Assembly (NCBI GenBank): GCA_009773555.1
Contig: WSXZ01000018.1
Location: 1 to 64,000 of the forward strand
Direction of reading: 5' to 3'
Origin: Methylocystaceae bacterium
GTDB lineage: Bacteria > Pseudomonadota > Alphaproteobacteria > Rhizobiales > Beijerinckiaceae
Length of the DNA: 64,000 nucleotides
The position numbers and the translations under genes were made by a program. The notes under the pieces are model-generated. The model did no database searches, was not told the origin of the DNA, and was given only the letters and a program-made list of their open reading frames with translations. Below are positions 28,410 through 38,247 of the stretch, one piece after another. The number at the start of each line of letters is the position of its first letter. The stretch's first letter is position 1.

Positions 28410-29012
28410 CTACCCTTGCGGCAGGTCGAAGCGCTGGCAGCTGATCGCGCTCAGGCGGCCACGCGCGCGCTCCTGATCGGAGGCGCGCTTCGCCAAAGAG
28501 CGGATCAGAATGAAGCCGCGCTTCGCCGGCGCCGTGAGCCGCACTTCCTGCGGCGGCGGGGCGTCGCCCTCATCGGCGCTCGTCAACGCGTCGATCTGGC
28601 GCGCGTCGCCGACGACAATGTCGATCTTGCCTTTGATCGCCGAGCGATCGGTCATCGAATGATAGATGCGGCCGGCGTTGGCGTGAAATGAAAGACCGAG
28701 AAAATCCTCGCCGTCGACGCTCGTCTTGACCCGCAGCGGCCCCTTGGCGAGATCATAGACGCAGACCGCCTCGGCGAAGGCCGGATCCTCGAATGGCAGC
28801 GTCTCGGCGCCGGGCGCCATCTGCGGCAGCATCACCAGGCCTTCCGCCGGCGCGGCGTTCTTCACATAGGACGCGAGTCGCGCGAGCGCGTCGTTCGGCG
28901 CCAAGGTCGGCATCAGCAGCACCGAAACGATATGCACGACCCCCGCGACGAGCAGCGTCGCGAACAGCCACGGCAAAAGGTCGAGATAGCGATCGGGAAT
29001 GTTCAGGCGCAT
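28410..29012 (-). CDS. DUF1254-like membrane protein
   Basis: LPWLFATLLVAGVVHIVSVLLMPTLAPNDALARL...FEDPAFAEAVCVYDLAKGPLRV. Confidence 0.7.
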   Translation of the reverse strand: MRLNIPDRYLDLLPWLFATLLVAGVVHIVSVLLMPTLAPNDALARLASYVKNAAPAEGLVMLPQMAPGAETLPFEDPAFAEAVCVYDLAKGPLRVKTSVDGEDFLGLSFHANAGRIYHSMTDRSAIKGKIDIVVGDARQIDALTSADEGDAPPPQEVRLTAPAKRGFILIRSLAKRASDQERARGRLSAISCQRFDLPQG

Positions 29013-29595
29013 CCGAGTTTCACAATTTTTGGAAAGGAATTTGGATCTGGAGCCGACTCGATGTCGAGCGGCGTATCATAGAGCCGCAGCATGACGACGA
29101 AGCCCTTCGCCTCGCCCGGCGACAGCCAATTGCCGGGCCGCGCCTCGCGCGCGACGTCGATCTCAAAGGCGCCGCCCTCCTTGCGCAGAACGTCGACCGA
29201 GGAATAGCCATAGCGCTCGGCGGGATTGGCGAGCAGCCGGCCGTCGGGGCTCGCCAGCGCGATCGTCCAGAAGCGTGCGGCCGGCAAAGGATCGATAATC
29301 CGATATTCGCATTCGGCGCTGAGCGGCGCGCCATTGGAGTCGGCGCGGGCGATGAAGGCCAGTCCTTGATCGCGGCCGAGCGGCGCTTCTCCAGAACGCG
29401 AGATAACGGCCCGCGCATAGGGGTCGATGTCGGCGCCGCCGATATGCGGCCAGGCGGTCCACGGCCCGGCGCGCAAAGAATTGAAGCCATAGCCGGCGTT
29501 GAGCGACAGAACGGTCGCAAACAGGCCGATGCCGACCCCGGCGATCATCGCGGAGCCGGCGCGCAGATAATTTGCGTAAGGCTTGAGGTCCAAGG
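29003..29595 (-). CDS. DUF1214 domain protein
   Basis: AGSAMIAGVGIGLFATVLSLN, GPWTAWPHIGGADIDPYARAV, ECEYRI, RFWTIALASPDGRLLANP, RPGNWLSP. Confidence 0.82.
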
Positions 29596-29609
29596 GTGCG
29601 CTCCCGCCG

Positions 29610-31847
29610 CTAACGGATGACGCCGACGGCGGCGTCGCTGGCGCGCTGCGCCTCGCGCCGCACAGCGTCGGATGCGGCGGGTTCAGGCGCTTCAAGCGCG
29701 CTCTGCTTGTCGCCGCCGACCGCTTTGATCTTCGTTTGAAGCGATTCCAGCGCCTGCATCGCGCCCTTGGACAGGGTCGCGGGACGCTGCGGCGCGCCAA
29801 GTTCGAGCGGCTTGACGACATTGGCGTTCACCGCGGCGGTCGCGCCCTTGGGATCCGGCTTCAAGCCGACAATGGGCTTCAGGATCGCGCCCTGATGCGC
29901 ATAGGCCATGATGTCGTGCCAGGTGCCTGCCGGCAGCGTGCCGCCGGTCATGTTGTTCATCGGGGCGTTGTCGTCATTGCCGTACCAGACGCAGCCGCCC
30001 ATCGTTCCGGAATAGCCGCAGAACCAGGCGTCCTTATAGCCATTTGTGGTGCCGGTCTTGCCGATCACGTCGATGCCCTCGCCGAGCTGCGCGCGCTTGC
30101 CGGTGCCTTCCTCGACGACCTTCTTCATCATGCCGGCGAGTTCGACGACCTTGTCGAGCGGCACCGCCTGCGCTTGCGGCGGCGCGTCGCGATCGTGGCG
30201 ATAGAGCAGATCGCCCTGGCGATTGCGGATCTCGACGGCGGCGTAAGGCGTGACCTTTTTGCCGCCGTTGACGAAGGCCCCGTAGCCCGCCGAATGTTCG
30301 AGCAGGATCACGTCGCTCTGTCCGACCGGAAGCGAAGGCGTGTCCTCGAGCGGCGTGGTGATGCCGAGCCGCCTGCACGTTTCAATGATCTTGGCGCGGC
30401 CGATGCGCGAATCGCCCTTGCCGATCGCCTGCGACAGTTGAATGGCGACCGTGTTCAAGGATTTCGCCAGCGCCATGGCGAGCGGCATGGAGCCGGCATA
30501 GCCGCCGCTGTAATTATGGACGCAGTAATTGCCGATGCAGGTCGGCCGGTCAGTGACGATGGTCGTCGGCTTGAAACGGCCGGTCATCAGCGCCGTGAGA
30601 TAGACGTAGGGCTTGAAGGAGGAGCCCGGCTGGCGCGCGGCGTCGGTCGCGCGATTGAACTGGCTTGCGCCATAATCCCGTCCGCCGACGATGGCGCGCA
30701 CGGCGCCGTCCGGCTCCATGACAACCGCGGCGCTCTGCTTGACATGGAAACTGCGGCCCTGCTCGCGCAAATTGGTTTCGATGACGTCTTCGGCGCGCTT
30801 CTGGACGTTGGAATCGAGCGTGGTGCGCACGCTGAGCACGCGATTGTCGCCGAGCTTGCCGTCCTGCGCGAATTTGCGGATTTCGCTGTAGGCGTAATCG
30901 AGATACCAGTCGGGGCTCGTCTCGCGGGCGCGGTCGATCGGCGTCGCCGGACTGCGCTGCGCCGCGATGATCTGGCTTTCGGTCATGAAGCCGGAGTCGA
31001 CAAGATTGTTCAAAACGTCATTGGCGCGCGCGCGCGCCGCCGGCAGATTGACGTGCGGCGCATATTTCGTTGGCGCCTTGAAGAGGCCGGCGAGCATCGC
31101 CGCCTCGGAGAGCGTGACGTCTTTGACCGACTTGCCGAAATAGAATTCGGCCGCCGCCTGAATGCCGAAAGCGCCGCCGCCCATATAGACGCGATCGAGA
31201 TAGAGCTTGAGGATTTCGCGCTTGGTCAGATGGTGCTCGAGCCACAACGCCAGAAAGGCCTCATTGATCTTGCGGGTGATGGTGCGCTCATTCGAAAGGA
31301 AAAGATTCTTGGCGAGCTGCTGGCTGATGGAGGAGCCGCCCTGCACCACGCCCGATGACCGGGCGTTGACGGTGAGCGCCCGCAGCGTGCCGATCACGTC
31401 GATGCCGAAATGTTCGTAGAAGCGGCGGTCTTCCGTCGCCAGCACCGCCTTGATAAGATAATCTGGAAATTGGTCGAGCGGCACGGCGTCGTCATGCTTG
31501 ATGCCGCGCTGGCCGACTTCCGCGCCGTAGCGATCGAGGAAGGTGACCGCGAGATCGGTCTGCTTGAGCCAATTCCCGTCGCTGGTCATCTGGAAGGCCG
31601 ACGACGCGAGCGCCATGGCGACGATGCCGGCGCCCAGGCCGAGCGTCAGCGCCTCGCAGGAGAGCTCCACGCCGACCCGGGCAAGGCCGGAGACATGGAA
31701 CCGCTCCATGAAGGTCGAATAATCCTCATAGATCTCGCGGGCGCGCCGCCCGCTCTGGAACATGGCGGAATCGATGCGCGCATCGATCGCGAGCAGGATG
31801 CGCCGCAAGCGCTTGGCGAAAGCAGAAGCCTGGAAACGCTCCAACAC
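29610..31847 (-). CDS. class A penicillin-binding protein (transglycosylase/transpeptidase)
   Basis: VLATEDRRFYEHFGIDVIG, GGSSISQQLAKNLFLSNERT, QPGSSFKPYVYLTAL, GKTGTTNGYKDAWF. Confidence 0.95.
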   Translation of the reverse strand: MLERFQASAFAKRLRRILLAIDARIDSAMFQSGRRAREIYEDYSTFMERFHVSGLARVGVELSCEALTLGLGAGIVAMALASSAFQMTSDGNWLKQTDLAVTFLDRYGAEVGQRGIKHDDAVPLDQFPDYLIKAVLATEDRRFYEHFGIDVIGTLRALTVNARSSGVVQGGSSISQQLAKNLFLSNERTITRKINEAFLALWLEHHLTKREILKLYLDRVYMGGGAFGIQAAAEFYFGKSVKDVTLSEAAMLAGLFKAPTKYAPHVNLPAARARANDVLNNLVDSGFMTESQIIAAQRSPATPIDRARETSPDWYLDYAYSEIRKFAQDGKLGDNRVLSVRTTLDSNVQKRAEDVIETNLREQGRSFHVKQSAAVVMEPDGAVRAIVGGRDYGASQFNRATDAARQPGSSFKPYVYLTALMTGRFKPTTIVTDRPTCIGNYCVHNYSGGYAGSMPLAMALAKSLNTVAIQLSQAIGKGDSRIGRAKIIETCRRLGITTPLEDTPSLPVGQSDVILLEHSAGYGAFVNGGKKVTPYAAVEIRNRQGDLLYRHDRDAPPQAQAVPLDKVVELAGMMKKVVEEGTGKRAQLGEGIDVIGKTGTTNGYKDAWFCGYSGTMGGCVWYGNDDNAPMNNMTGGTLPAGTWHDIMAYAHQGAILKPIVGLKPDPKGATAAVNANVVKPLELGAPQRPATLSKGAMQALESLQTKIKAVGGDKQSALEAPEPAASDAVRREAQRASDAAVGVIR

Positions 31848-31948
31848 AGCTCAAATGCTCCCCGCGCCGATAAAACTTACCCGCGCTTTGTGGACATTAA
31901 CACTTTTTAAACCATCTTGACGACAGTCCGCGCGACCCACACTGCGTT

Positions 31949-32584
31949 ATGGTTTCTGTCGCGCAAAGCGCAAGCCGAAAGAGAAGGATGGCGTTAAAAA
32001 AAGGCGAAAATGCCCCAGATCACGCTGCAAGCGGCTGGAACCGCGCGAATCCGGAGAACAGGACAGGGTCCAAAAGCGTCGAGCGCGCGCGGCGCGCCCT
32101 CCCGGTCGAGGCCGCGCCGACCGAGACTCCGTTCTGGGAAAAGCCGCTTTCGGCCTTAACCCGCGCCGAGTGGGAGCAGCTCTGCGACGGCTGCGGCCGC
32201 TGCTGTCTGGTGAAGCTCGAAGACGAGGACACGGGCGCGATTCACCACACGAGCGTCGCCTGCAAACTGCTGGACCAGCAGAGCTGCCGCTGCGGCGACT
32301 ATCCACGGCGACGGCGCTACGTGCCGGATTGTGTGCGGCTCACGCTGGAAAAGCTAGTGGGCATTCCCTGGCTGCCGCCGACCTGCGCCTATGTGCTGCG
32401 CCATCAGGGCAAGCCGCTGCCGCCCTGGCATCCGCTGATCTCCGGCGATCCTGAAAGCGTCTCTCGCGCCGGCGTGTCGGCGCGCGGCCGGATCGAGGCC
32501 GGCGAAGACGACATCGAGACCGACGATCTGCCGGATTTTATCCGGCTGTGGCCGAAGCGCTGGCCGAAGAAGGCGCGGTGGTGA
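31949..32584 (+). CDS. YcgN/UPF0260 cysteine cluster protein
   Basis: PFWEKPLSALTRAEWEQLCDGCGRCCLVKLEDEDTG; true start probably 31988. Confidence 0.9.
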   Translation: MVSVAQSASRKRRMALKKGENAPDHAASGWNRANPENRTGSKSVERARRALPVEAAPTETPFWEKPLSALTRAEWEQLCDGCGRCCLVKLEDEDTGAIHHTSVACKLLDQQSCRCGDYPRRRRYVPDCVRLTLEKLVGIPWLPPTCAYVLRHQGKPLPPWHPLISGDPESVSRAGVSARGRIEAGEDDIETDDLPDFIRLWPKRWPKKARW

Positions 32585-32826
32585 CGAGCGTCTGAGATTT
32601 TTCTGTATGTAGGTATTTATTCTTTGACAGCCGGACGATGGTCCTATAGAAAAGCGCCATGCTCCAAAATTGCGCTTGAGCGGCGCGAACGAGTTTTACC
32701 GGCGCGGCGTCCTCTCCTCCCGTTCCCCCGCGCCCCACTGGTCCCCTCGCGTTCGAGACGCTTGCGTCTTGGGCCGAGGGGATTTTTTGGAGCGTTGCTG
32801 AAAACTGATTCCTCAGACTCCCGGCT

Positions 32827-32933
32827 TGTCCCTCCCGACGCGCGCAGCGCGATGGGAAATCCAGGGGCGACATCGAACACGCTTGTTGTGACTCTCGATT
32901 CCCGATCAGGCCTGCGGCCTGTCGGGAATGACA
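32827..32933. repeat. MITE/REP-like palindromic intergenic repeat, copy A
   Basis: tccctcccgacgcgcg...gattcccgatcaggcctgcggcctgtcgggaatgaca. Confidence 0.65.
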
Positions 32934-32993
32934 CCCCAGTCTCTTGAGTTAATCAAACTCATTCAACCAATACCCCTTCCCGGAGACTCGCAG

Positions 32994-33539
32994 ATGCGAG
33001 CCAAATCCGCGCCGCCGTGCGATGAAAAGATCGCGCAGGCGAAGCTTCTCTACGACTCGGGCGTCACGCCCATCGGCGAAATTCTCGAACTGCTCGGCAT
33101 GAGCGTCGGGCGGTTCCGCCGCTTTCGCGAAATTCACGGCTGGCCGCTGCGCGCCTCCGCCTGCGCACCCCGCAGAAAAGCGACGGACGAAACGCCGCCG
33201 GCGAAGAAACCGCGCGACGCGGGGCGACTCATCGCGCGGCTCGAAGACGCCGTCGAACAGGAATTCGCCCGCGCCGAAGTGGCGCTCGCCAAACATGCGC
33301 CCAAAACCATCGAGACGAGCGCCCGCACGCTCGCAAGCCTCGTCAAAACGCTCGGCGAGTTAAAGCGCATGCGGCGCGAGAGCGAGGACAAGAAGAACGA
33401 CGCAGACGATGACAGCGACCAATCCGTCGGAGACGCGAGCGAAGGAGGCGGCGACGCGCCGCCCCGCGAATTGGCCGAACTCCGCGCGGAGCTTGCTCGA
33501 CGACTTGAGCGCCTGCGCGGCGCAGGGCCGACTGAGTGA
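32994..33539 (+). CDS. GTA/phage small terminase-like protein
   Basis: MRAKSAPPCDEKIAQAKLLYDSGVTPIGEILELLGMSVGRFRRFREIHGWPLR; immediately upstream of large terminase. Confidence 0.6.
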   Translation: MRAKSAPPCDEKIAQAKLLYDSGVTPIGEILELLGMSVGRFRRFREIHGWPLRASACAPRRKATDETPPAKKPRDAGRLIARLEDAVEQEFARAEVALAKHAPKTIETSARTLASLVKTLGELKRMRRESEDKKNDADDDSDQSVGDASEGGGDAPPRELAELRAELARRLERLRGAGPTE

Positions 33540-34786
33540 GACGCTCGACGGTCTGAGCGCGAGAGAACTGGCGCGGCTTCTCGACGAGTGGGAATTCATC
33601 GCGCGCCGCGATCAATGGCCGCCGCATTTGGCCGCGAGCGGCGCGCCGTGGCGCACATGGCTGATCCTTGGCGGACGCGGCGCGGGCAAGACTCGCGCCG
33701 GCGCCGAATGGGTCAAAGCGCTGGCGCTCGGACGCGCGCAATTTTCGCTCCGCCCGCTCGGGCGCATCGCGCTTGTCGGCGAGACGGCGGCTGATGTTCG
33801 CGAAGTGATGGTCGAGGGCGTCTCCGGTCTTCTCGCCGTGCATGGGCCGCGCGAGCGGCCGCGCTGGGAGACGACGCGAAAGCGGCTCGTCTGGGACTCG
33901 GGCGCCGTGGCGCAGGCGTTTTCGGCGGAAGATCCGGAAAGCCTGCGCGGCCCGCAGTTTCACGCCGCCTGGTGCGACGAACTCGCCAAATGGCGCTACG
34001 CCAGGGAGACATGGGACATGCTGCAATTCGGCCTGCGTCTCGGCGACTGGCCGCGTAAAAGAGCTGATCGCGCATCCGACGAGCGTCGTGACCCGCGCCT
34101 TGACGCGCGAGAACGCCGCCAATCTGGCGCCGTCGTTTCTCGAAAGCGTCGTCGCGCAATATGCCGGCACGCGATTGGGCCGCCAGGAGCTCGACGGCGA
34201 AATTCTCGACGAGCGCAAGGACGCGCTATGGACGCGCGACATGCTGGAGCGCGCCCGCGTCCATGAGGCGCCGCCGCTCAAGCGCATCGTCGTCGCCGTC
34301 GATCCGCCGGCGAGTTCGGGCAAGCGCGCCGACAATTGCGGGATCGTGGCGGCAGGGATTGAACAGGCAGGCATGCTCTACGTGCTCGCCGACGCGACTT
34401 TGTCGGCGGCGCGGCCGGCGCAATGGGCGCGCGCGGCGATCGCGCTCTATCACAGACTTTCGGCCGACACGCTTGTCGCCGAAGTCAATCAGGGCGGCGA
34501 GATGGTGCGCGCCGTGCTGAACGAAGCCGATCCGTCGGCGCCGGTGACGATGGCGCGGGCGACGCGCGGCAAATATTTGCGCGCCGCGCCGGTCGCGCAG
34601 CTTTATGAACAGGGCCGCGTCAAACATGTCGGCGCCTTTCCGGCGCTCGAAGACGAGATGTGCGATTTCGGCGCCGACGGGCTTTCGTCGGGGCGCAGTC
34701 CCGATCGACTCGACGCTCTGGTCTGGGCGATCACGGCTTTGGCGCTGACGCCGAAAGCGCCCGAGCCGCGCATGCGGCGGGTGTGA
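33409..34786 (+). pseudogene. GTA/phage large terminase, frame-broken near 34051-34056
   Basis: LILGGRGAGKTRAGAEWVKAL (Walker A), FHAAWCDELAKW (Walker B) in frame 1; nuclease half VAVDPPASSGKRADNCGIVAAG...DRLDALVWAITAL in frame 2. Confidence 0.85.
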
Positions 34787-34796
34787 AAGGGCGCAT

Positions 34797-34986
34797 CCCC
34801 ACCCTCCCCTCGACGGGGAGGGTCACGACGAAGTCGCGGGGTGGGGTGGGTTCCTTATCGTTTCCTTTGTCCACCCCACCCCGAACCGCTTCGCGGTTCG
34901 ACCCTCCCCGACGCAAACCGGGTCTTCCCGGTTTGCGCCATTAACGCTGAAGTCGGCAACAGCCGACTTCAGTTCGGGAGGGTGTG
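34797..34986. repeat. multi-hairpin intergenic element between terminase and portal
   Basis: nested inverted repeats: accctccccTCGAcggggagggt, cgaaccgcTTCgcggttcg, gcaaaccgggTCTTcccggtttgc, gaagtcggcAACAgccgacttc. Confidence 0.65.
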
Positions 34987-35019
34987 GCGCCTCTTTACGC
35001 TTCTCTCAAGGGATCATCG

Positions 35020-36144
35020 ATGCCCTCTCTCTTCTCGCGACTCATCGGCGCGGTCGCGCCGCGCGAAACCAAATATTCGCGCGCGGCGAAGCTCCTCGCC
35101 ATGCATGCGCTCGGACAGCCGCATTGGAGCGCGCGCAATTCGACGGTGCTGACGCGCGAAGGCTATGAGCGCAACGCCGTCTGCCATCGCTGCGTGCGCA
35201 TGGTGGCGGAAGCCGCCGCCTCAGTGCCCTGGCTTATCTATGAAGGTCGCGACGAGGCGGTCGACCATCCGCTGATCTCTCTCATCGAGCGGCCCAATCC
35301 GCTCGACACCAGCGCCTCCTTCATCGAGGCGATCTGCGCCAATCTGCTGCTTTACGGCAACGCCTATGTCGAATCCGTCGTCATCGACGAGGAGCTGCGC
35401 GAACTTTACGCGCTGCGGCCCGACCGCATGAGCATCGAGGCGGGACGCAACGGCTGGCCCGCCGCCTTCATCTATCGCGCGCTGGGACAGGAGGCGCGCT
35501 ACGAGATGCGCGGCGAAGGGATCGAACCGATCCTGCATATCAAATTCTTCAATCCGCTCGATGATTATTACGGCTTTCCGCCGCTCGCCGCCGCGCAAGT
35601 GGCGCTCGACACGCATAACGCCGCGAGTTTCTGGAACAAGGCGCTGCTCGACAATTCGGCGCGCCCTTCAGGCGCCCTCGTCTATGCGGGGCCGGAAGGC
35701 GCGCATCTGAGCGACGAGCAATTCTCTCGGCTGAAGGAAGAGCTGGAAGAGAATTTCTCCGGCGCGACCAACGCCGGAAGGCCGCTGCTGCTCGAAGGCG
35801 GGCTCGACTGGAAGGCGCTGTCGCTTTCGCCCAAGGACATGGATTTTGCCGAGTCGAAGGCGGGCGCCGCGCGCGAGATTGCGCTCGCCTTCGGCGTGCC
35901 GCCGCTGCTGTTGGGCCTGCCCGGCGACAACACCTTCAGCAATTACGCCGAGGCCAATCGCGCCTTCTGGCGCCAGACCGTTCTGCCGCTCGTCGCGCGC
36001 GTGCAGAAGAGTTTTCAGGCCTGGCTGCGGCCGGGCTTCCGCTTTCCTCACGCTCGACGAGCAGCGCGAGGCATTGGGCTATGGCCCGGCGCCGAAAGAG
36101 GCGCTCGTCGCCAAACGCGATGTCGGTCTGGAGCGCCGCTATAG
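35020..36144 (+). CDS. GTA-like portal protein, C-terminus lost through frameshift (portal copy 1)
   Basis: AKLLAMHALGQPHWSARNSTVLTREGYERNAVCHRCVRMVAEAAASVPWLIYEG...FGVPPLLLGLPGDNTFSNYAEANRAFWRQTVLPLV; tail after RPGF is out of frame relative to copy 4. Confidence 0.88.
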   Translation: MPSLFSRLIGAVAPRETKYSRAAKLLAMHALGQPHWSARNSTVLTREGYERNAVCHRCVRMVAEAAASVPWLIYEGRDEAVDHPLISLIERPNPLDTSASFIEAICANLLLYGNAYVESVVIDEELRELYALRPDRMSIEAGRNGWPAAFIYRALGQEARYEMRGEGIEPILHIKFFNPLDDYYGFPPLAAAQVALDTHNAASFWNKALLDNSARPSGALVYAGPEGAHLSDEQFSRLKEELEENFSGATNAGRPLLLEGGLDWKALSLSPKDMDFAESKAGAAREIALAFGVPPLLLGLPGDNTFSNYAEANRAFWRQTVLPLVARVQKSFQAWLRPGFRFPHARRAARGIGLWPGAERGARRQTRCRSGAPL

Positions 36145-36853
36145 CCCGGAACAGCCGCGCGTCCCGGCGGGAAATTCCGGCGGCGGGCAATGGACGAGCG
36201 GCGGTGGCGGCGGAGATTCGGGAGGCGGGTTTAGCGGCGCGCGAGATGTGGGGGGCCGCGTCCAGACTGCGCAGAACACGAATCCAAATGTCGCGAGCGA
36301 TGCGGACAACCCCCTCACGCGCGTGCAAAGCCGGCGCGTTGCGGGTGGAGAGAATGTCGCCTTCAATCGAGATCATGAACTCAACCGCGGAATTGAATCT
36401 CAGGTTCATCAGGTACAGAACAGACGATACGATGTCGAACTTGCTGAAGAAGAGCACGGTCCTCATGATGGCCACACGATCCGCGATCACGTAGGCAAAA
36501 GCGACGAAAATCTGAAAGAGCGCAGCGCAAGAACACGAACCCGCGTCGGCCCCTTAGGATTTTGGAAACGACGGATAGGAACATTTCCTTCCGTGATCGC
36601 GGCGAACAAATTGGTAAATTCTACGCTTTCACGGAGTCCTGCACTCGTAGAGGAAGTGGCTTCCGGACGAGTGAGCGCCGCGACACTGGAAGCTTGGTTC
36701 TTGACGCCTACCGGTAAGGAAGCATACGCGCCCAAATTCAATTCCAACGCCATCATCCGCGATACGTTTGGCGTCCGAGTCCTAATCACCCACGTAGCAG
36801 GGTCCAAAAGGGGATTTAAGGTTTTCACTGCTTTCCCGATTAACGACGACTGA
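36041..36853 (+). pseudogene. toxin module 1: portal C-terminal end + RVPAGNSGGGQWT Gly-rich linker + RNase A/CdiA-CT-like domain, out of frame with portal copy 1
   Basis: AFLTLDEQREALGYGPAPKEALVAKRD...HDGHTIRDHVGKSDENLKERSARTRT...IRDTFGVRVLITHVAGSKRGFKVFTAFPINDD. Confidence 0.7.
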
Positions 36854-36871
36854 GACTACGTGAGGCATAGC

Positions 36872-37177
36872 ATGACTCTACCAGCGCCCTTTCGAAGATT
36901 CACTTCTTTTTTCCATCAGGATATCGACATTGCTTATAAGTCCCCCGAGGCATTGGTTGACGAAGCTCTACGAGACTTCACGCCGCAAGAGCGTCAAGCT
37001 CTCAAGGATTACATGAAAGAGCTGACCGACGGCAGATATGACGAAATGCAGCTGAGAGAAATCTGGCTGAAGAGCAGGGCTGAGGTAGTGCCTCTATGGG
37101 ATGACGAGGGGAACTGCACAGAGTTTCTAAAATACTTGCGTGAATTGGTCGAGAAGGACGTTCCGCCAGAAACATAG
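36872..37177 (+). CDS. CdiI_2-like immunity protein 1
   Basis: FFHQDIDIAYKSPEALVDEALRDFTPQERQALKDYMKELTDGRYDEMQLREIWLKS; paralogous to 37804 gene. Confidence 0.65.
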   Translation: MTLPAPFRRFTSFFHQDIDIAYKSPEALVDEALRDFTPQERQALKDYMKELTDGRYDEMQLREIWLKSRAEVVPLWDDEGNCTEFLKYLRELVEKDVPPET

Positions 37178-37793
37178 CTTCGATAGGGAAGGACGGCAGG
37201 AACCGCTCGCCTTCGGCGTCCCGCCGCTGCTGCCGGGCCTGCCCGGCGACAACACGTTCAGCAATTACGCCGAGGCCAATCGCGCCTTCTGGCGCCAAAC
37301 CATTCTGCCGCTCGTCGCACGCGTGCAGAAGAGCTTTCAGGCCTGGCTGCGGCCGGGCTTCGGACCTTTTCGCCTCGACTATACTGAAGAAGAGCGCGGT
37401 CTTCATGATGGCCACACGATCCGCGATCACGTAGGGAAGAGCGACGAAAATCTTAAACAACGTAGCGCAAGAACACGAACCAGCGTCGGCCCTATAGGAT
37501 TTTGGAAACCGCGCATAGGATCGTTTCACTCGCTGAGTGCGGCAAATAGATTGGTGAACTCGGCGCTTTCTCAAAACGCGGCTCTTGTTGAAGAGGTCGT
37601 AAAAGGGGGTAGGGAAGCTGCAATTCTGGAGGCTTGGTTTGATACGCCCACGGGAAAGGAAGCTTTCGCGCCGAAGTTTAATTCCTCGACCACCATTCGT
37701 GAAACTTTTGGAGTACGCATTCTCATCAGACATGATGGAGCATCGCCGCGAGGTTTTCGGATCTTCACCGCTTTCCCCATAAATCGAGACTGA
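37140..37793 (+). CDS. portal fragment fused to RNase A/CdiA-CT-like toxin module 2
   Basis: FRLDY joined to TEEERGLHDGHTIRDHVGKSDENLKQRSARTRTSVGPIGFW...IFTAFPINRD. Confidence 0.7.
   Translation: MNWSRRTFRQKHSFDREGRQEPLAFGVPPLLPGLPGDNTFSNYAEANRAFWRQTILPLVARVQKSFQAWLRPGFGPFRLDYTEEERGLHDGHTIRDHVGKSDENLKQRSARTRTSVGPIGFWKPRIGSFHSLSAANRLVNSALSQNAALVEEVVKGGREAAILEAWFDTPTGKEAFAPKFNSSTTIRETFGVRILIRHDGASPRGFRIFTAFPINRD
37203..37383 (+). repeat. portal gene fragment, copy 2
   Basis: LAFGVPPLLPGLPGDNTFSNYAEANRAFWRQTILPLVARVQKSFQAWLRPGFGPFRLDY. Confidence 0.9.
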
Positions 37794-37803
37794 GGCCGCA
37801 CCC

Positions 37804-38247
37804 ATGAAGCTTCCCGAAGTTTTTCAAGGGCTGACACTGTTTTTTCACCAAGACATCGACACAGCGTACAAAAATCTTGAAGAACTGGTGCACTTGGCCC
37901 TCTTCTCATACTCGCCGGCAGAGCGACAGGCTCTCAAGGATTATATGAAAGAGCTGACAGACGGCAGATATGACGAAACGCAGCTGAGAGAAATCTGGCT
38001 AAAGAGCAAGGCTGAGGTGCTGCCTTTTTGGGGAGATGAGGGAAGCTGTACCGAGTGCCTGATTTATCTACTTAAACTGATCGAAGAGGATGTTCCGCCG
38101 AACAGGCCGGGACGATACTTTCGTAGCCTGCGACTCGTTGCGATAAATCGCTCAGCTTTTCCTCTCGCAGATAGGGCCCTTCGGGCGCCCTCGTCTATGC
38201 GGGGCCGGAAGGCGCGCATCTCACCGACGAGCAGTTCTCGAGGCTGA
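37804..38247 (+). CDS. CdiI_2-like immunity protein 2 (3' end reads out of frame into portal fragment copy 3)
   Basis: LTLFFHQDIDTAYKNLEELVHLALFSYSPAERQALKDYMKELTDGRYDETQLREIWLKSKAEVLPFW. Confidence 0.65.
   Translation: MKLPEVFQGLTLFFHQDIDTAYKNLEELVHLALFSYSPAERQALKDYMKELTDGRYDETQLREIWLKSKAEVLPFWGDEGSCTECLIYLLKLIEEDVPPNRPGRYFRSLRLVAINRSAFPLADRALRAPSSMRGRKARISPTSSSRG

Noticed and set aside
29583-31358. 591-aa plus-strand ORF
   Set aside because: Antisense to the class A PBP gene
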